Shown: piece by piece, positions 23,779-32,090 of the stretch
Layout of the letters: each line of letters starts with the position of its first letter
Position numbering within the stretch: the stretch's first letter is position 1
NCBI GenBank assembly: GCA_937981555.1
Contig: CALJOK010000071.1
Span: 1 to 52,968, forward strand
Direction of reading: 5' to 3'
DNA length: 52,968 nucleotides
DNA from: an uncultured Saprospiraceae bacterium
GTDB taxonomy: Bacteria; Bacteroidota; Bacteroidia; Chitinophagales; Saprospiraceae
The notes under the pieces: model-generated
Told to the model about the DNA's origin: nothing
The model's database searches: none
Seen by the model: only the letters and a program-made list of their open reading frames with translations
Translations under genes and position numbers: made by a program

Positions 23779-25554
23779 ATGCAAGAACTTTACAAAAAAC
23801 GACAAAATGATTTTGCAGCCAAAGCTGTGGAACTAAAACAAAAATATATTCGCTTCTCGATAATTCGATTAGTGATCTTTTTTATTGGAGCTGCAGTATT
23901 TGTTTTTTTATGGTCGTATGGTTGGTTGGCAGCGCTTTTCTTTTTTGTATTTATCACCGCTTTTGCTCGATTTGTCTATTGGCATCAAGCAATTCAGCGT
24001 GATCAAATTCATCATGAAAATTTATCGAAAGTCAACCAAAACGAAATTGACTACCTGAATTATAACTTTAACCAATTCGATTCAGGTGAGCAATTTATGG
24101 ATACTCAACATCCAAATTCAGTCGATATGGATCTTTTTGGAGCGTATTCTTTTTTCCAATATTGCAATCGAAGCAATACTTCTATTGGAAAAAAATGCTT
24201 AGCAAATTGGTTAAGTCATCCTGCCTCAATTGAGGAAATTACATTACGTCAAGAGTCTGTTCAAGAATTACAACAGGAATTAGATTGGCGACAAAATTTT
24301 CAAGCACTCGGCATGTCGACCGAAGATTCCGAAGACCATTTAAAGGCATTGAAAGAATGGTTGCAAATGCCTCCTTTTGTGAGTAATTCTTCTTGGTTAA
24401 AAATGGCGATGTACATTGCTCCAATTTTAGGGATTGCTGGAGTCGTACTTTGGTTGTTTTATATTCCTTGGCAATTGGCGATTTTATTTTATATACCAGC
24501 CGCGATTACTTTAAAAATAACCTTGGATAAAGTTAATGCGACTCATGTGCAAACGGACAAAGCAGAAAAAATATTAGCACATTATGCACGACTGATTCAG
24601 CATATTGAGGAAGAGAAATTTTCATCGAAAAAATTACATGAATTACAATCTGAATTTTTTGTAGGAAAAGAAAATGCTTCGAAAAATGTCAAAAAATTAT
24701 CCTACATCATTCAGCAATTAAATGTTCGAAATAATCCTTTTGCAGTTTTACTAAATGTGTTTACGCTTTGGGATTTGCATTGGGTGAATAGTTTGGAAAA
24801 ATGGCAGGCTGTGCAAAAAGATCATTTACCAAAATGGTTTGATGCGTTGCAAGAGATTGAAGCCGTTTTAAGTTTTGCGACACTGTATTATAATAACCCA
24901 GATTGGATTTTTCCAAAAGTAGAAAACAAAAATGAGTTGGTTGCCAACCAAATGGGACATCCGTTGATCAATGGAAAGGAAAGAGTTTGCAATGACTTGA
25001 GCATACCGACAGAAGCACATATCAAGTTGATCACCGGTTCGAATATGGCAGGAAAAAGTACCTTCTTACGAACGGCTGGATTGAATATTATTTTAGCGAT
25101 GAGTGGGAGTGTGGTTTGTGCGAAAGAATTTTCATTACCTCCTTTGCAAGTTTACACGAGTATGCGGACGGTTGATGCATTGCACGAAAGTACCTCGTCT
25201 TTTTATGCCGAACTCAAGCGACTAAAAATAATTATCGAAGCAGTTGACGCAGAGCAAAATATCTTTTTTATCCTAGATGAAATTTTAAAAGGAACTAATT
25301 CTAGGGATCGACATACTGGCTCGAAAGCATTGATTCAACAATTTATCAATAGCAAAGGATCAGGATTAATTGCGACGCACGATTTAGAATTGGGAAGTAT
25401 GGAGGCGAATGCAGCAGGTGCGATTGAGAATCTTTGTATGGAAGTAGAAGTACAAGATGGAAAATTGAAATTTGATTACACGATCAAAAAAGGAGTGAGT
25501 CAAAGTTTTAATGCCACGCTGTTGATGAAGCAGATGGGGATTCGGATTCAGTAA
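23779..25554 (+). CDS. Membrane-anchored MutS-like ATPase
   Basis: A 591-residue protein. Two hydrophobic hairpins lie at about 28-70 and 207-250. The C-terminal MutS ATPase domain has Walker A GSNMAGKST, the DALHESTSSFYAE segment and Walker B FFILDEILKGTNS. The DNA mismatch-recognition and connector domains of true MutS are absent. This architecture is a Bacteroidota family annotated as MutS-related, of unknown role; the ATPase would face the cytoplasm from the membrane. The frame opens with TTG at 23764; ATG 23779 (MQELYKKRQ) is chosen. A TAAATTTG box at 23740-23747 upstream is a candidate promoter. Confidence 0.87.
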   Translation: MQELYKKRQNDFAAKAVELKQKYIRFSIIRLVIFFIGAAVFVFLWSYGWLAALFFFVFITAFARFVYWHQAIQRDQIHHENLSKVNQNEIDYLNYNFNQFDSGEQFMDTQHPNSVDMDLFGAYSFFQYCNRSNTSIGKKCLANWLSHPASIEEITLRQESVQELQQELDWRQNFQALGMSTEDSEDHLKALKEWLQMPPFVSNSSWLKMAMYIAPILGIAGVVLWLFYIPWQLAILFYIPAAITLKITLDKVNATHVQTDKAEKILAHYARLIQHIEEEKFSSKKLHELQSEFFVGKENASKNVKKLSYIIQQLNVRNNPFAVLLNVFTLWDLHWVNSLEKWQAVQKDHLPKWFDALQEIEAVLSFATLYYNNPDWIFPKVENKNELVANQMGHPLINGKERVCNDLSIPTEAHIKLITGSNMAGKSTFLRTAGLNIILAMSGSVVCAKEFSLPPLQVYTSMRTVDALHESTSSFYAELKRLKIIIEAVDAEQNIFFILDEILKGTNSRDRHTGSKALIQQFINSKGSGLIATHDLELGSMEANAAGAIENLCMEVEVQDGKLKFDYTIKKGVSQSFNATLLMKQMGIRIQ

Positions 25555-25561
25555 GTTTAAC

Positions 25562-25641
25562 GAACCACGGACGCTTCGCTTGACGAACCACGGATACTAA
25601 CTGTGGGAACCGTGGTTCGTCAAGCGAAGCGTCCGTGGTTC
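25562..25641. repeat. REPIN-like doublet with GTRG heads, copy A
   Basis: Perfect 32-bp inverted arms (25562-25593 and 25610-25641) around a 16-base loop. Each arm carries a GTGG tetranucleotide next to a TTCG-loop-CGAA hairpin and repeats the 9-mer GAACCACGG at both ends. The core is shared with 42211-42288. It lies between the convergent MutS-like and SH3 genes. Confidence 0.85.
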
Positions 25642-25647
25642 AATCTG

Positions 25648-26202
25648 TTAATTCCCCGAGAAAGCCCCTTCTCTTTTCTTTTTATAAAAATTAACTCCTG
25701 CGCCATAAACCCAACCAGCTTTTCCTCGATGTTGAATTTTGAACCAAGGCTCATCGGCCATCTCGTAGCCTAAATTAATTTGGTAAGTCGAGTCAGTAAA
25801 TTCATTTAAGAAATCAACTTGTTCAAATAATTTCATTTGAGAAATTACGGCACTATCTAATGATGGGCCAGTTCGCATTTTTAATCCATCAATGGTGATG
25901 TATAATTTTGAATATCTAGGTTGTTGGCTGACCGTTGGTTGACTAACTGTTGGAGTATTTGTTGAAAGTTGCGGAGCCTCCCCACTTGGGAAAGGATCGA
26001 TAGACTCAGGAGTTGAAGCATCCAAAGAATCAATTGTTGGAGTATCATCTGCAGTCGAAGCCGTTTCTTCCACAGTATCATCCTGAAATGATTTTTGGGT
26101 AGCATCACATTTACTAATTGCCCAAGCCATAAAACTGGCAAAGAAAACTAGAATAATAAGGACTTCAACTTTTGGCAAAAAACTTGTTTTTTTCTTAGTC
26201 AT
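25648..26202 (-). CDS. Membrane-anchored SH3b-domain protein
   Basis: A 184-residue protein. A short basic N-terminus is followed by one membrane segment (about 11-29), then a low-complexity Thr/Ser/Pro linker (about 35-95). The C-terminal bacterial SH3 domain (LYITIDGLKMRTGPSLDSAV, then WFKIQHRGKAGWVYG) fills about 97-170. Such domains usually bind peptidoglycan or peptides in the periplasm. It ends six bases past the REPIN. No partner gene is evident. Confidence 0.8.
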   Translation of the reverse strand: MTKKKTSFLPKVEVLIILVFFASFMAWAISKCDATQKSFQDDTVEETASTADDTPTIDSLDASTPESIDPFPSGEAPQLSTNTPTVSQPTVSQQPRYSKLYITIDGLKMRTGPSLDSAVISQMKLFEQVDFLNEFTDSTYQINLGYEMADEPWFKIQHRGKAGWVYGAGVNFYKKKREGAFSGN

Positions 26203-26430
26203 AATGTTTCACATTCGTTTACAAAAAAAATAAAGAGTACAATAAATTATCGAGGTATCCCTCCTGTAAATAATATTGAAAAATAAATATTCGTAATAGT
26301 CTTTTTTTTCGAAAAAAATAAAAGCTAAATTGTGCTGATTTTCAACATACTATTAAGCAAAAGAATTGGGGGCGAATATAAGCCAAAATTTAATTATTTA
26401 TTAATTCCCAATTTCGAGAAAACCAAGATA

Positions 26431-27528
26431 ATGAATAACGATCTCCTATACAAAATTGCTATTACCAAAGTTCCAAAAGTTGGGTCGATTACTGTTAAGA
26501 ACTTAGTGAGTTATTGTGGAGGAGCAAAAGCCGTTTTTGATGCAACTCAAAAAGAGTTGATGAGCATTCCTGGAATTGGACGAACTTTAGCTGAAAATAT
26601 TAGACATCATAATGTACTAGAAGAAGCTGAAAAAGAAGTTGAATTTATTGAAAATAATAATATCCAATGTCTTTTTTATACGGATGAAAAATTTCCACAG
26701 CGACTCAAACATTACAATGATAGCCCAGCGATATTATACTTCAAAGGCAATGCCGAATTGAATCACCATCGTATTGTTTCAATAATTGGGACTCGCACAC
26801 CAACTCCTCATGGAAAAGTCATTTGTGAAGAAATTGTGGCAGAATTGCAAAAATATAATGTTTTGATTATCAGCGGCTTAGCTTATGGCATAGATGTGAC
26901 GGCTCATCGAAAATCCGTCTCATTAAATATACCTACGGTGGGAGTTTTAGGACATGGATTGAGTATGATCTATCCACATGAGCATAAAAGTGTTTCTGAG
27001 AAAATGATGGAAAATGGAGGTGTTTTGACTGAATTCACTCATCGAAAAGGCCCAGACAGAGAACATTTTCCAATGAGAAATAGGATTGTAGCTGGGATGT
27101 GTGATGCGCTGATTGTAGTAGAAACAAAGGAAAAAGGAGGTTCGATGATTACAGCAGAATTAGCAAATGGATATAATAAAGATGTATTTGCGATTCCTGG
27201 TAGAGCGCGAGATAAGAAATTTGGAGGAGGGAATCTGTTGATAAAAAATCATAAAGCGCAATTAATTGAAAATGCAGAAGATGTGATTGGAATTATGCGT
27301 TGGGAACAATTTGAGAAAAATAGAAATATTCAAAAGCAGTTATTCGTTGAGTTATCGGAAAAGGAAAGAGTGGTGGTTGATATTTTGAGAAATGAAAATG
27401 AAGTGGCGATTGATAAGTTGAGTTATGTGGCAAAATTACAACCAAGTGAAGTTTCTTCATTGCTGTTGGAACTAGAATTTAAAGGTATGATTAAGACACT
27501 CCCCGGAAAACGATATATGTTAGTGTAA
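26431..27528 (+). CDS. dprA: DNA-processing protein DprA
   Basis: A 365-residue single-stranded-DNA-binding protein that loads RecA during natural transformation. An N-terminal helix-hairpin-helix region (about 1-65; IPGIGRTLAENI) is followed by the Rossmann-like core with SIIGTRTPTPHG, ISGLAYGIDVTAH and HFPMRNRIVAG, and by a C-terminal winged-helix domain from about 300. The frame opens 33 codons earlier, but ATG 26431 (MNNDLLYKIA) gives the usual start and is preferred. It is followed by the alkaline phosphatase gene. Confidence 0.95.
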   Translation: MNNDLLYKIAITKVPKVGSITVKNLVSYCGGAKAVFDATQKELMSIPGIGRTLAENIRHHNVLEEAEKEVEFIENNNIQCLFYTDEKFPQRLKHYNDSPAILYFKGNAELNHHRIVSIIGTRTPTPHGKVICEEIVAELQKYNVLIISGLAYGIDVTAHRKSVSLNIPTVGVLGHGLSMIYPHEHKSVSEKMMENGGVLTEFTHRKGPDREHFPMRNRIVAGMCDALIVVETKEKGGSMITAELANGYNKDVFAIPGRARDKKFGGGNLLIKNHKAQLIENAEDVIGIMRWEQFEKNRNIQKQLFVELSEKERVVVDILRNENEVAIDKLSYVAKLQPSEVSSLLLELEFKGMIKTLPGKRYMLV

Positions 27529-27588
27529 AAACTTTTTGTAAAAATCGTTCATTGACTATAAAATTTGTCAAAGAACTAAAATAAGTAT

Positions 27589-28722
27589 ATGAGAAAGATC
27601 TTTGTAATATTTTCCTTGTTGTTCATTTTTGGATGTCATCCACAAAGTGAGAGCTCGACTCCAATTGTAAAGTTGGCAACGACTTCAGCTACGCCAAATC
27701 CTGTTCGACATGGGAAAGCGAAAAATGTCATCTTGATGATTGGCGATGGTATGGGAGTTTCGCAAATTACAGCGGGGATGATTAAAAATAATAATCGACT
27801 TAATTTGGAAAGATTTCCAATTGTAGGTTTACACAAATCTTATTCTAGTGATAATCTAATTACAGATTCTGCCGCAGGAGCAACTGCATTTTCAGCTGGA
27901 GTGAAAACGTATAATGGAGCTATCGGAGTGAATCCTAAAAAGAAACCGGTAAAAACTATTTTGGAAGAATGCGAAGAAAAAGGAATGGCGACAGGAATGG
28001 TTTCGACTTCGACTATCGTTCATGCAACGCCAGCAAGTTTTATCGCACATCAACCAAGTCGAAAAATGTATGAGGAGATTGCTGCTGATTTTTTGAAAAC
28101 AGAAATTGATCTTTTCATTGGAGGAGGGAAAAAATATTTTGATCGAAGAGAAACGGATGAGCGTGATTTGTATAAAGAATTACAGGACAAAGATTATTAT
28201 GTGAGTGATTATTTTAAGGAAAACATGAGTGACATCAAATTTGATCCAAATAAAAACTTTGCTTATTTCACAGCAGATGATGATCCACTTCCTGTGGCGA
28301 GTGGACGTGATTATTTGTATGGAGCGACGCGAGTTTCAACTGGTTTTTTGAAAGCGCATAGCAAAGGCAAAGGATATTTCTTAATGATTGAAGGTGCTCA
28401 AATTGATTGGGGAGGACATGCCAATGATGCTAATTATATTATTTCTGAGATGTTGGATTTTGATAAAAGTGTGGGAGCAGTTTTGGACTGGGCAGAGAAA
28501 GATGGGGAGACTTTGGTTATTGTAACTGCTGATCATGAGACAGGTGGTTTTTCAATAAACTTAGGAACGACTCAAGATACGATGGTGACAGAATTTACGA
28601 CAGATTATCATACTGCTGAAATGATTCCTGTTTTTGCATATGGACCAGGCTCTGAAAAATTTAGCGGAATTTATGAGAATACTGCGATTTACGATAAGAT
28701 TAAAAAAGCTTTGGGATTATAG
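27589..28722 (+). CDS. Alkaline phosphatase (PhoA superfamily), lipoprotein
   Basis: A 377-residue exported metal-dependent phosphomonoesterase. A lipoprotein signal ends IFGC at 16. Metal and nucleophile motifs are complete: VILMIGDGMG (Asp ligand), TDSAAGATAFSAG with the nucleophilic serine, EGAQIDWGGHAND and TADHETGG for metal ligands, and YHTAEMIPVFAYG with the last histidine. Length is within the short bacterial PhoA type. It is probably periplasmic or surface-exposed, releasing phosphate from organic esters. It ends in a strong hairpin terminator. Confidence 0.93.
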   Translation: MRKIFVIFSLLFIFGCHPQSESSTPIVKLATTSATPNPVRHGKAKNVILMIGDGMGVSQITAGMIKNNNRLNLERFPIVGLHKSYSSDNLITDSAAGATAFSAGVKTYNGAIGVNPKKKPVKTILEECEEKGMATGMVSTSTIVHATPASFIAHQPSRKMYEEIAADFLKTEIDLFIGGGKKYFDRRETDERDLYKELQDKDYYVSDYFKENMSDIKFDPNKNFAYFTADDDPLPVASGRDYLYGATRVSTGFLKAHSKGKGYFLMIEGAQIDWGGHANDANYIISEMLDFDKSVGAVLDWAEKDGETLVIVTADHETGGFSINLGTTQDTMVTEFTTDYHTAEMIPVFAYGPGSEKFSGIYENTAIYDKIKKALGL

Positions 28723-28742
28723 TTTTTGATTTTGTTCAAAAC

Positions 28743-28783
28743 AAAAAAGGAGGTTGATAAAGAAATATCAACCTCCTTTTTTT
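28743..28783 (+). terminator. Terminator after alkaline phosphatase gene
   Basis: GGAGGTTGATA pairs with TATCAACCTCC (11 bp core, extended by A/T tracts) around a six- to seven-base loop, followed by seven T. It falls just before the next start codon, so that gene needs its own promoter or read-through. Confidence 0.85.
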
Positions 28784-28803
28784 ATTTTTATAAAATTGAA
28801 AAA

Positions 28804-29520
28804 ATGAACTTTCACGTCTCGTATTATATTATTCCTATGGAAGAATTTGACGAATTCTTACCATTGACTAGAATTAGAGGTAGTGCTAAAATTCGAGAAT
28901 ACGAATATGAAAAAAAAGGAGTGATTGATCAACTTCATTTTGATTATTCTCCTTTTCCTGTTGACCCTGATTTGATTGATTCTCTTGGTTCTGTTTTAAG
29001 AAAAGTAATTGATTCTCAAAAAGAAATTTTCCCAGAGTATAAAGTTATACCGAAAGTCTTGCGGATAAAAAATCAAATTTCGCTTTTTCCAAATTATAAA
29101 TCCATTGAGAAAAAAGTAAATCCAAAAGGAATCTTACCATCTTTAGCAATTGATGGACAAGATGTTTATTTGTATAATTATGGAATTAATTATATTGATT
29201 CAAATAATGTGATAAGAGTTAATGAATTTTTTAAACGAACGAATTTAGAGGATAGAAATGCATTTATTTCAATCTTAGATAAAGCTAATTCGAAATATGC
29301 TTTTACAGAAAAAACGAAATCAATTGAAGAGAAATTAAAACAGGGAAAAACCATCGAAGATGAAATATGGAATTTAAATGACCAAGAATGGTTTCGATTT
29401 TCTAGTTTTCAGGCGGTCATCAATTATTACCATGGTGAATTACTTCGAGTAATCAATTTTTATAAAAAATGCCAAGAACATCAAGGTGCTTGGATTTTAA
29501 AATGGGTAAGTGAAAAATAA
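28804..29520 (+). CDS. Hypothetical soluble protein
   Basis: A 238-residue acidic-basic mixed protein without signal peptide or membrane segment. The frame opens at 28726 with TTG, but that part overlaps the upstream terminator, so ATG 28804 (MNFHVSYYIIPMEEF) is chosen. It looks well folded by composition, with a C-terminal helix pair rich in aromatic residues. I do not recognise the family. It is convergent with the T9SS cargo genes that follow. Confidence 0.6.
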   Translation: MNFHVSYYIIPMEEFDEFLPLTRIRGSAKIREYEYEKKGVIDQLHFDYSPFPVDPDLIDSLGSVLRKVIDSQKEIFPEYKVIPKVLRIKNQISLFPNYKSIEKKVNPKGILPSLAIDGQDVYLYNYGINYIDSNNVIRVNEFFKRTNLEDRNAFISILDKANSKYAFTEKTKSIEEKLKQGKTIEDEIWNLNDQEWFRFSSFQAVINYYHGELLRVINFYKKCQEHQGAWILKWVSEK

Positions 29521-29529
29521 ATAAATATT

Positions 29530-32067
29530 TTATTTCACAACATTAAATTTCCAAACCCTTTCTTCCTCTTCCATTTTTATTTTGAGAAAATAAATGCCAC
29601 TCGACCAATCATTTACATCAATTGAGAATTCCGTTTTTCCATTTTTTAAAAAAGAAATTTCGCTCATCGGTTGACCCAAGATATTCAAAACTAAAATTTC
29701 TAAATACTCATTTTGCCAGTCTGGAATTTTTACAAAAAGAAAATCATTCGTAGGATTTGGGAAGAGCTTTATTTTTTCTAAAACCGAAATTTCTTCAATA
29801 GAAGTTACATCTCCTACATTGGCTTGAACAATTTCTTCGCAACCATTATTATCCGTAATTGTAATGTTATAAATTCCATTTTCCAAACCTTCCACCAGCG
29901 GGTTAGTCACTATTCCAAATGTTTCCCAATCGAAAGTGTAAGGTGAATTTCCGCCTGAAGGTTGTAGTAAAACACTCCCTTCTAATGTTCCAGTATTTGG
30001 ATTGTCTGCATTAGTAACAATATTTACGACTAATTCATCAGGTTCTGAAAGTGTAAAATCTTCTATAGCAGTACATCCAAAATCATCCGTAACGGTAATT
30101 GAATAGTTGCCTGCCGTAAGATGATTGTTAGTATAAAGTGTATCTCCATCATTCCATAAATAGGAGAATGGTGGTTGCCCTCCACCTAGAAAAACCAATG
30201 CTACACCACTAGAGTCATTGAAGCATTTTAGATTAGCTTGAGACGGGTTTAATAAGACTGTACCTTCTATGTATACTACCTCGTCGACGTCTGAACAACC
30301 ATTTGGATTAGTCACCGTCACAGCATAAGTATCACCAAAAAAAGCGGTGATAGAAGCTGTAGTAGACCCAGTAGACCAAAGATAAGATGCACCTAAATTG
30401 GTTGCATCCAAGTTAACTGGGGTGTCATCGCAAATTGCTCCATTTCCTCCCAGGTCAGCATTAGGTGCAGAAATATGATTAACTGTAATTTCATCTATTA
30501 AGGTTGGACAATTGCCCACACTAACTGTTACGGAATAAGTTCCAGGGGTGGTAATTCCAATTGATGAAGTTGTAAAACCATTCGACCATTCATAAGTTGC
30601 ATTTGGTGTGTAAGCATCTGTAGTTAAAACTAGATTACTGCAAAGGGTAGAATCATTTCCAATATCTATGCTTGTTGGAGCAATATGAATGAGTTGTTTT
30701 TTGGTAAAAGTTTGGTTATTGGAAGTGATGGTTAATGTAACATAATAATTTCCAGATGATGAATAGCTATGAGAAGGATTGATAATTGTCGAAGTGTTAT
30801 TTGCGCCAGAAGCTGGATCTCCAAAATCCCAAATAACAGAATTAACTGTAGCATCGAATCCGTCGATCAAAAAAGTAGTTGTATTTCCCAAGCAAATTCC
30901 ATCGGTACTAAAGTAAGGGGTGTCAAAATATTTATGGAGAAATGATGGGAAACCTAAGAAAGGATTTCCTGAAATTCCGCTTTGACCTTGTTGTTCAAAA
31001 TCGCAAGTAAATCCATTATTGTCAGGCTGATGAATAATGCCTAAACTCGTGTCACTAATATTTATAGAATAAATTTTACCATTAGAGGCAAGCTGAAGTG
31101 CACCTGCAGATCCATTAAAGGTGGGATTACCAATAGAGAGTTTGGAATTGTTGATGGCAGTTTGATTACCTGCCCAAAGATCAAATTGAAGGATTCTTGA
31201 GTCTGTTTGGAATCCTTCATGACTGATGTAGAGGTATTGTCCAGAGGGAGAAAATTCTAAACCTCGTGGACTGATAAATTGGTTGAGTGTAATAGTGTTA
31301 GAAAGAATACCAGTCATTTGATCAAAATCAAATATCTCTGCGTTATTATCTCCTCGATTGACAACTGCAATTTTTTTTCCATCAGGCGAAACTTTGATTT
31401 GCCCATTTGCACTATCTGGAATGACTAATGTAATAATTGGAATGCCAATATTACTAATGACTGGCGTTGAATTAATTCCTGAAGCCGTTACCAACCAAGC
31501 ATAATATGCATCAGAATCCTCCTGATGACTAATGATCCAAAAATCTATTAAGTTATCATGTGAAGCAACGGTTATTTTACCTGTAGGGTTGTCTAATAAT
31601 TCCCCTCCAATAATTTCATTATTAGGATTAACCTTTACATCACCTAATCCATTGTTTAAAGACATATCAACTTCTAGCCATTTTAAGGTATTAGGTTCGC
31701 CAGGGATATTGGTGAATTTTTTATAAATTAAATAATAAGAATGTTCGGAATTAGGCTTTAGGAGGACAGCAACAGGATGAGTGTTCGTTACCAAAGTATT
31801 AAATTCTCCATTTGGCATGATCTGGTGATTACGATCAAAAACTTTTCTTGCATTGGAATAAAAAAGTAAGTTACCTTCTTTGTCTGAGACAGAAACGGTT
31901 CCTCTAGTTGCATTGATATTAACATCAAAATTATCATGAACGGTTACTGGGTCAGTATTAAAATCTAACCAGTTATTAAGTCCAAATACCCAGTTGTTAG
32001 TTTCTTTTTGAGAAAAAAGAAGCGTTGCAAAAATTAGAAATAAAATAGTTGTGTAAATCCTTTTCAT
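29530..32067 (-). CDS. T9SS-exported modular protein: beta-propeller-like, PKD, SprB-like repeats, sorting domain
   Basis: An 845-residue protein. A signal peptide is at about 1-20 (ILFLIFATLLFSQ). A beta-propeller-like region with strands such as DGKKIAVVNRGDN covers about 25-380. A PKD domain (SVIWDFGDPASG) spans about 395-465. Ig-like modules follow with NPNGCSDVD loops, then SprB-like repeats (FNDSSGVALVF, SYLWNDGDTLYTNN, SITVTDDFGC). The last 85 residues are a type A T9SS sorting domain (KLFPNPTNDFLF, ending VWKFNVVK). It is probably attached to, or released from, the outer surface. It lies 23 bases downstream of a close paralogue in the same orientation, so the two are presumably co-transcribed. 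Confidence 0.88.
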   Translation of the reverse strand: MKRIYTTILFLIFATLLFSQKETNNWVFGLNNWLDFNTDPVTVHDNFDVNINATRGTVSVSDKEGNLLFYSNARKVFDRNHQIMPNGEFNTLVTNTHPVAVLLKPNSEHSYYLIYKKFTNIPGEPNTLKWLEVDMSLNNGLGDVKVNPNNEIIGGELLDNPTGKITVASHDNLIDFWIISHQEDSDAYYAWLVTASGINSTPVISNIGIPIITLVIPDSANGQIKVSPDGKKIAVVNRGDNNAEIFDFDQMTGILSNTITLNQFISPRGLEFSPSGQYLYISHEGFQTDSRILQFDLWAGNQTAINNSKLSIGNPTFNGSAGALQLASNGKIYSINISDTSLGIIHQPDNNGFTCDFEQQGQSGISGNPFLGFPSFLHKYFDTPYFSTDGICLGNTTTFLIDGFDATVNSVIWDFGDPASGANNTSTIINPSHSYSSSGNYYVTLTITSNNQTFTKKQLIHIAPTSIDIGNDSTLCSNLVLTTDAYTPNATYEWSNGFTTSSIGITTPGTYSVTVSVGNCPTLIDEITVNHISAPNADLGGNGAICDDTPVNLDATNLGASYLWSTGSTTASITAFFGDTYAVTVTNPNGCSDVDEVVYIEGTVLLNPSQANLKCFNDSSGVALVFLGGGQPPFSYLWNDGDTLYTNNHLTAGNYSITVTDDFGCTAIEDFTLSEPDELVVNIVTNADNPNTGTLEGSVLLQPSGGNSPYTFDWETFGIVTNPLVEGLENGIYNITITDNNGCEEIVQANVGDVTSIEEISVLEKIKLFPNPTNDFLFVKIPDWQNEYLEILVLNILGQPMSEISFLKNGKTEFSIDVNDWSSGIYFLKIKMEEEERVWKFNVVK

Positions 32068-32090
32068 AGTTTTTCGTTTTCAAAAACGAG

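Noticed and set aside
25562-25641. A CRISPR-like array because of repeated GAACCACGG
   Set aside because: Only one inverted doublet is present, with no regular spacers and no cas genes anywhere in the window.
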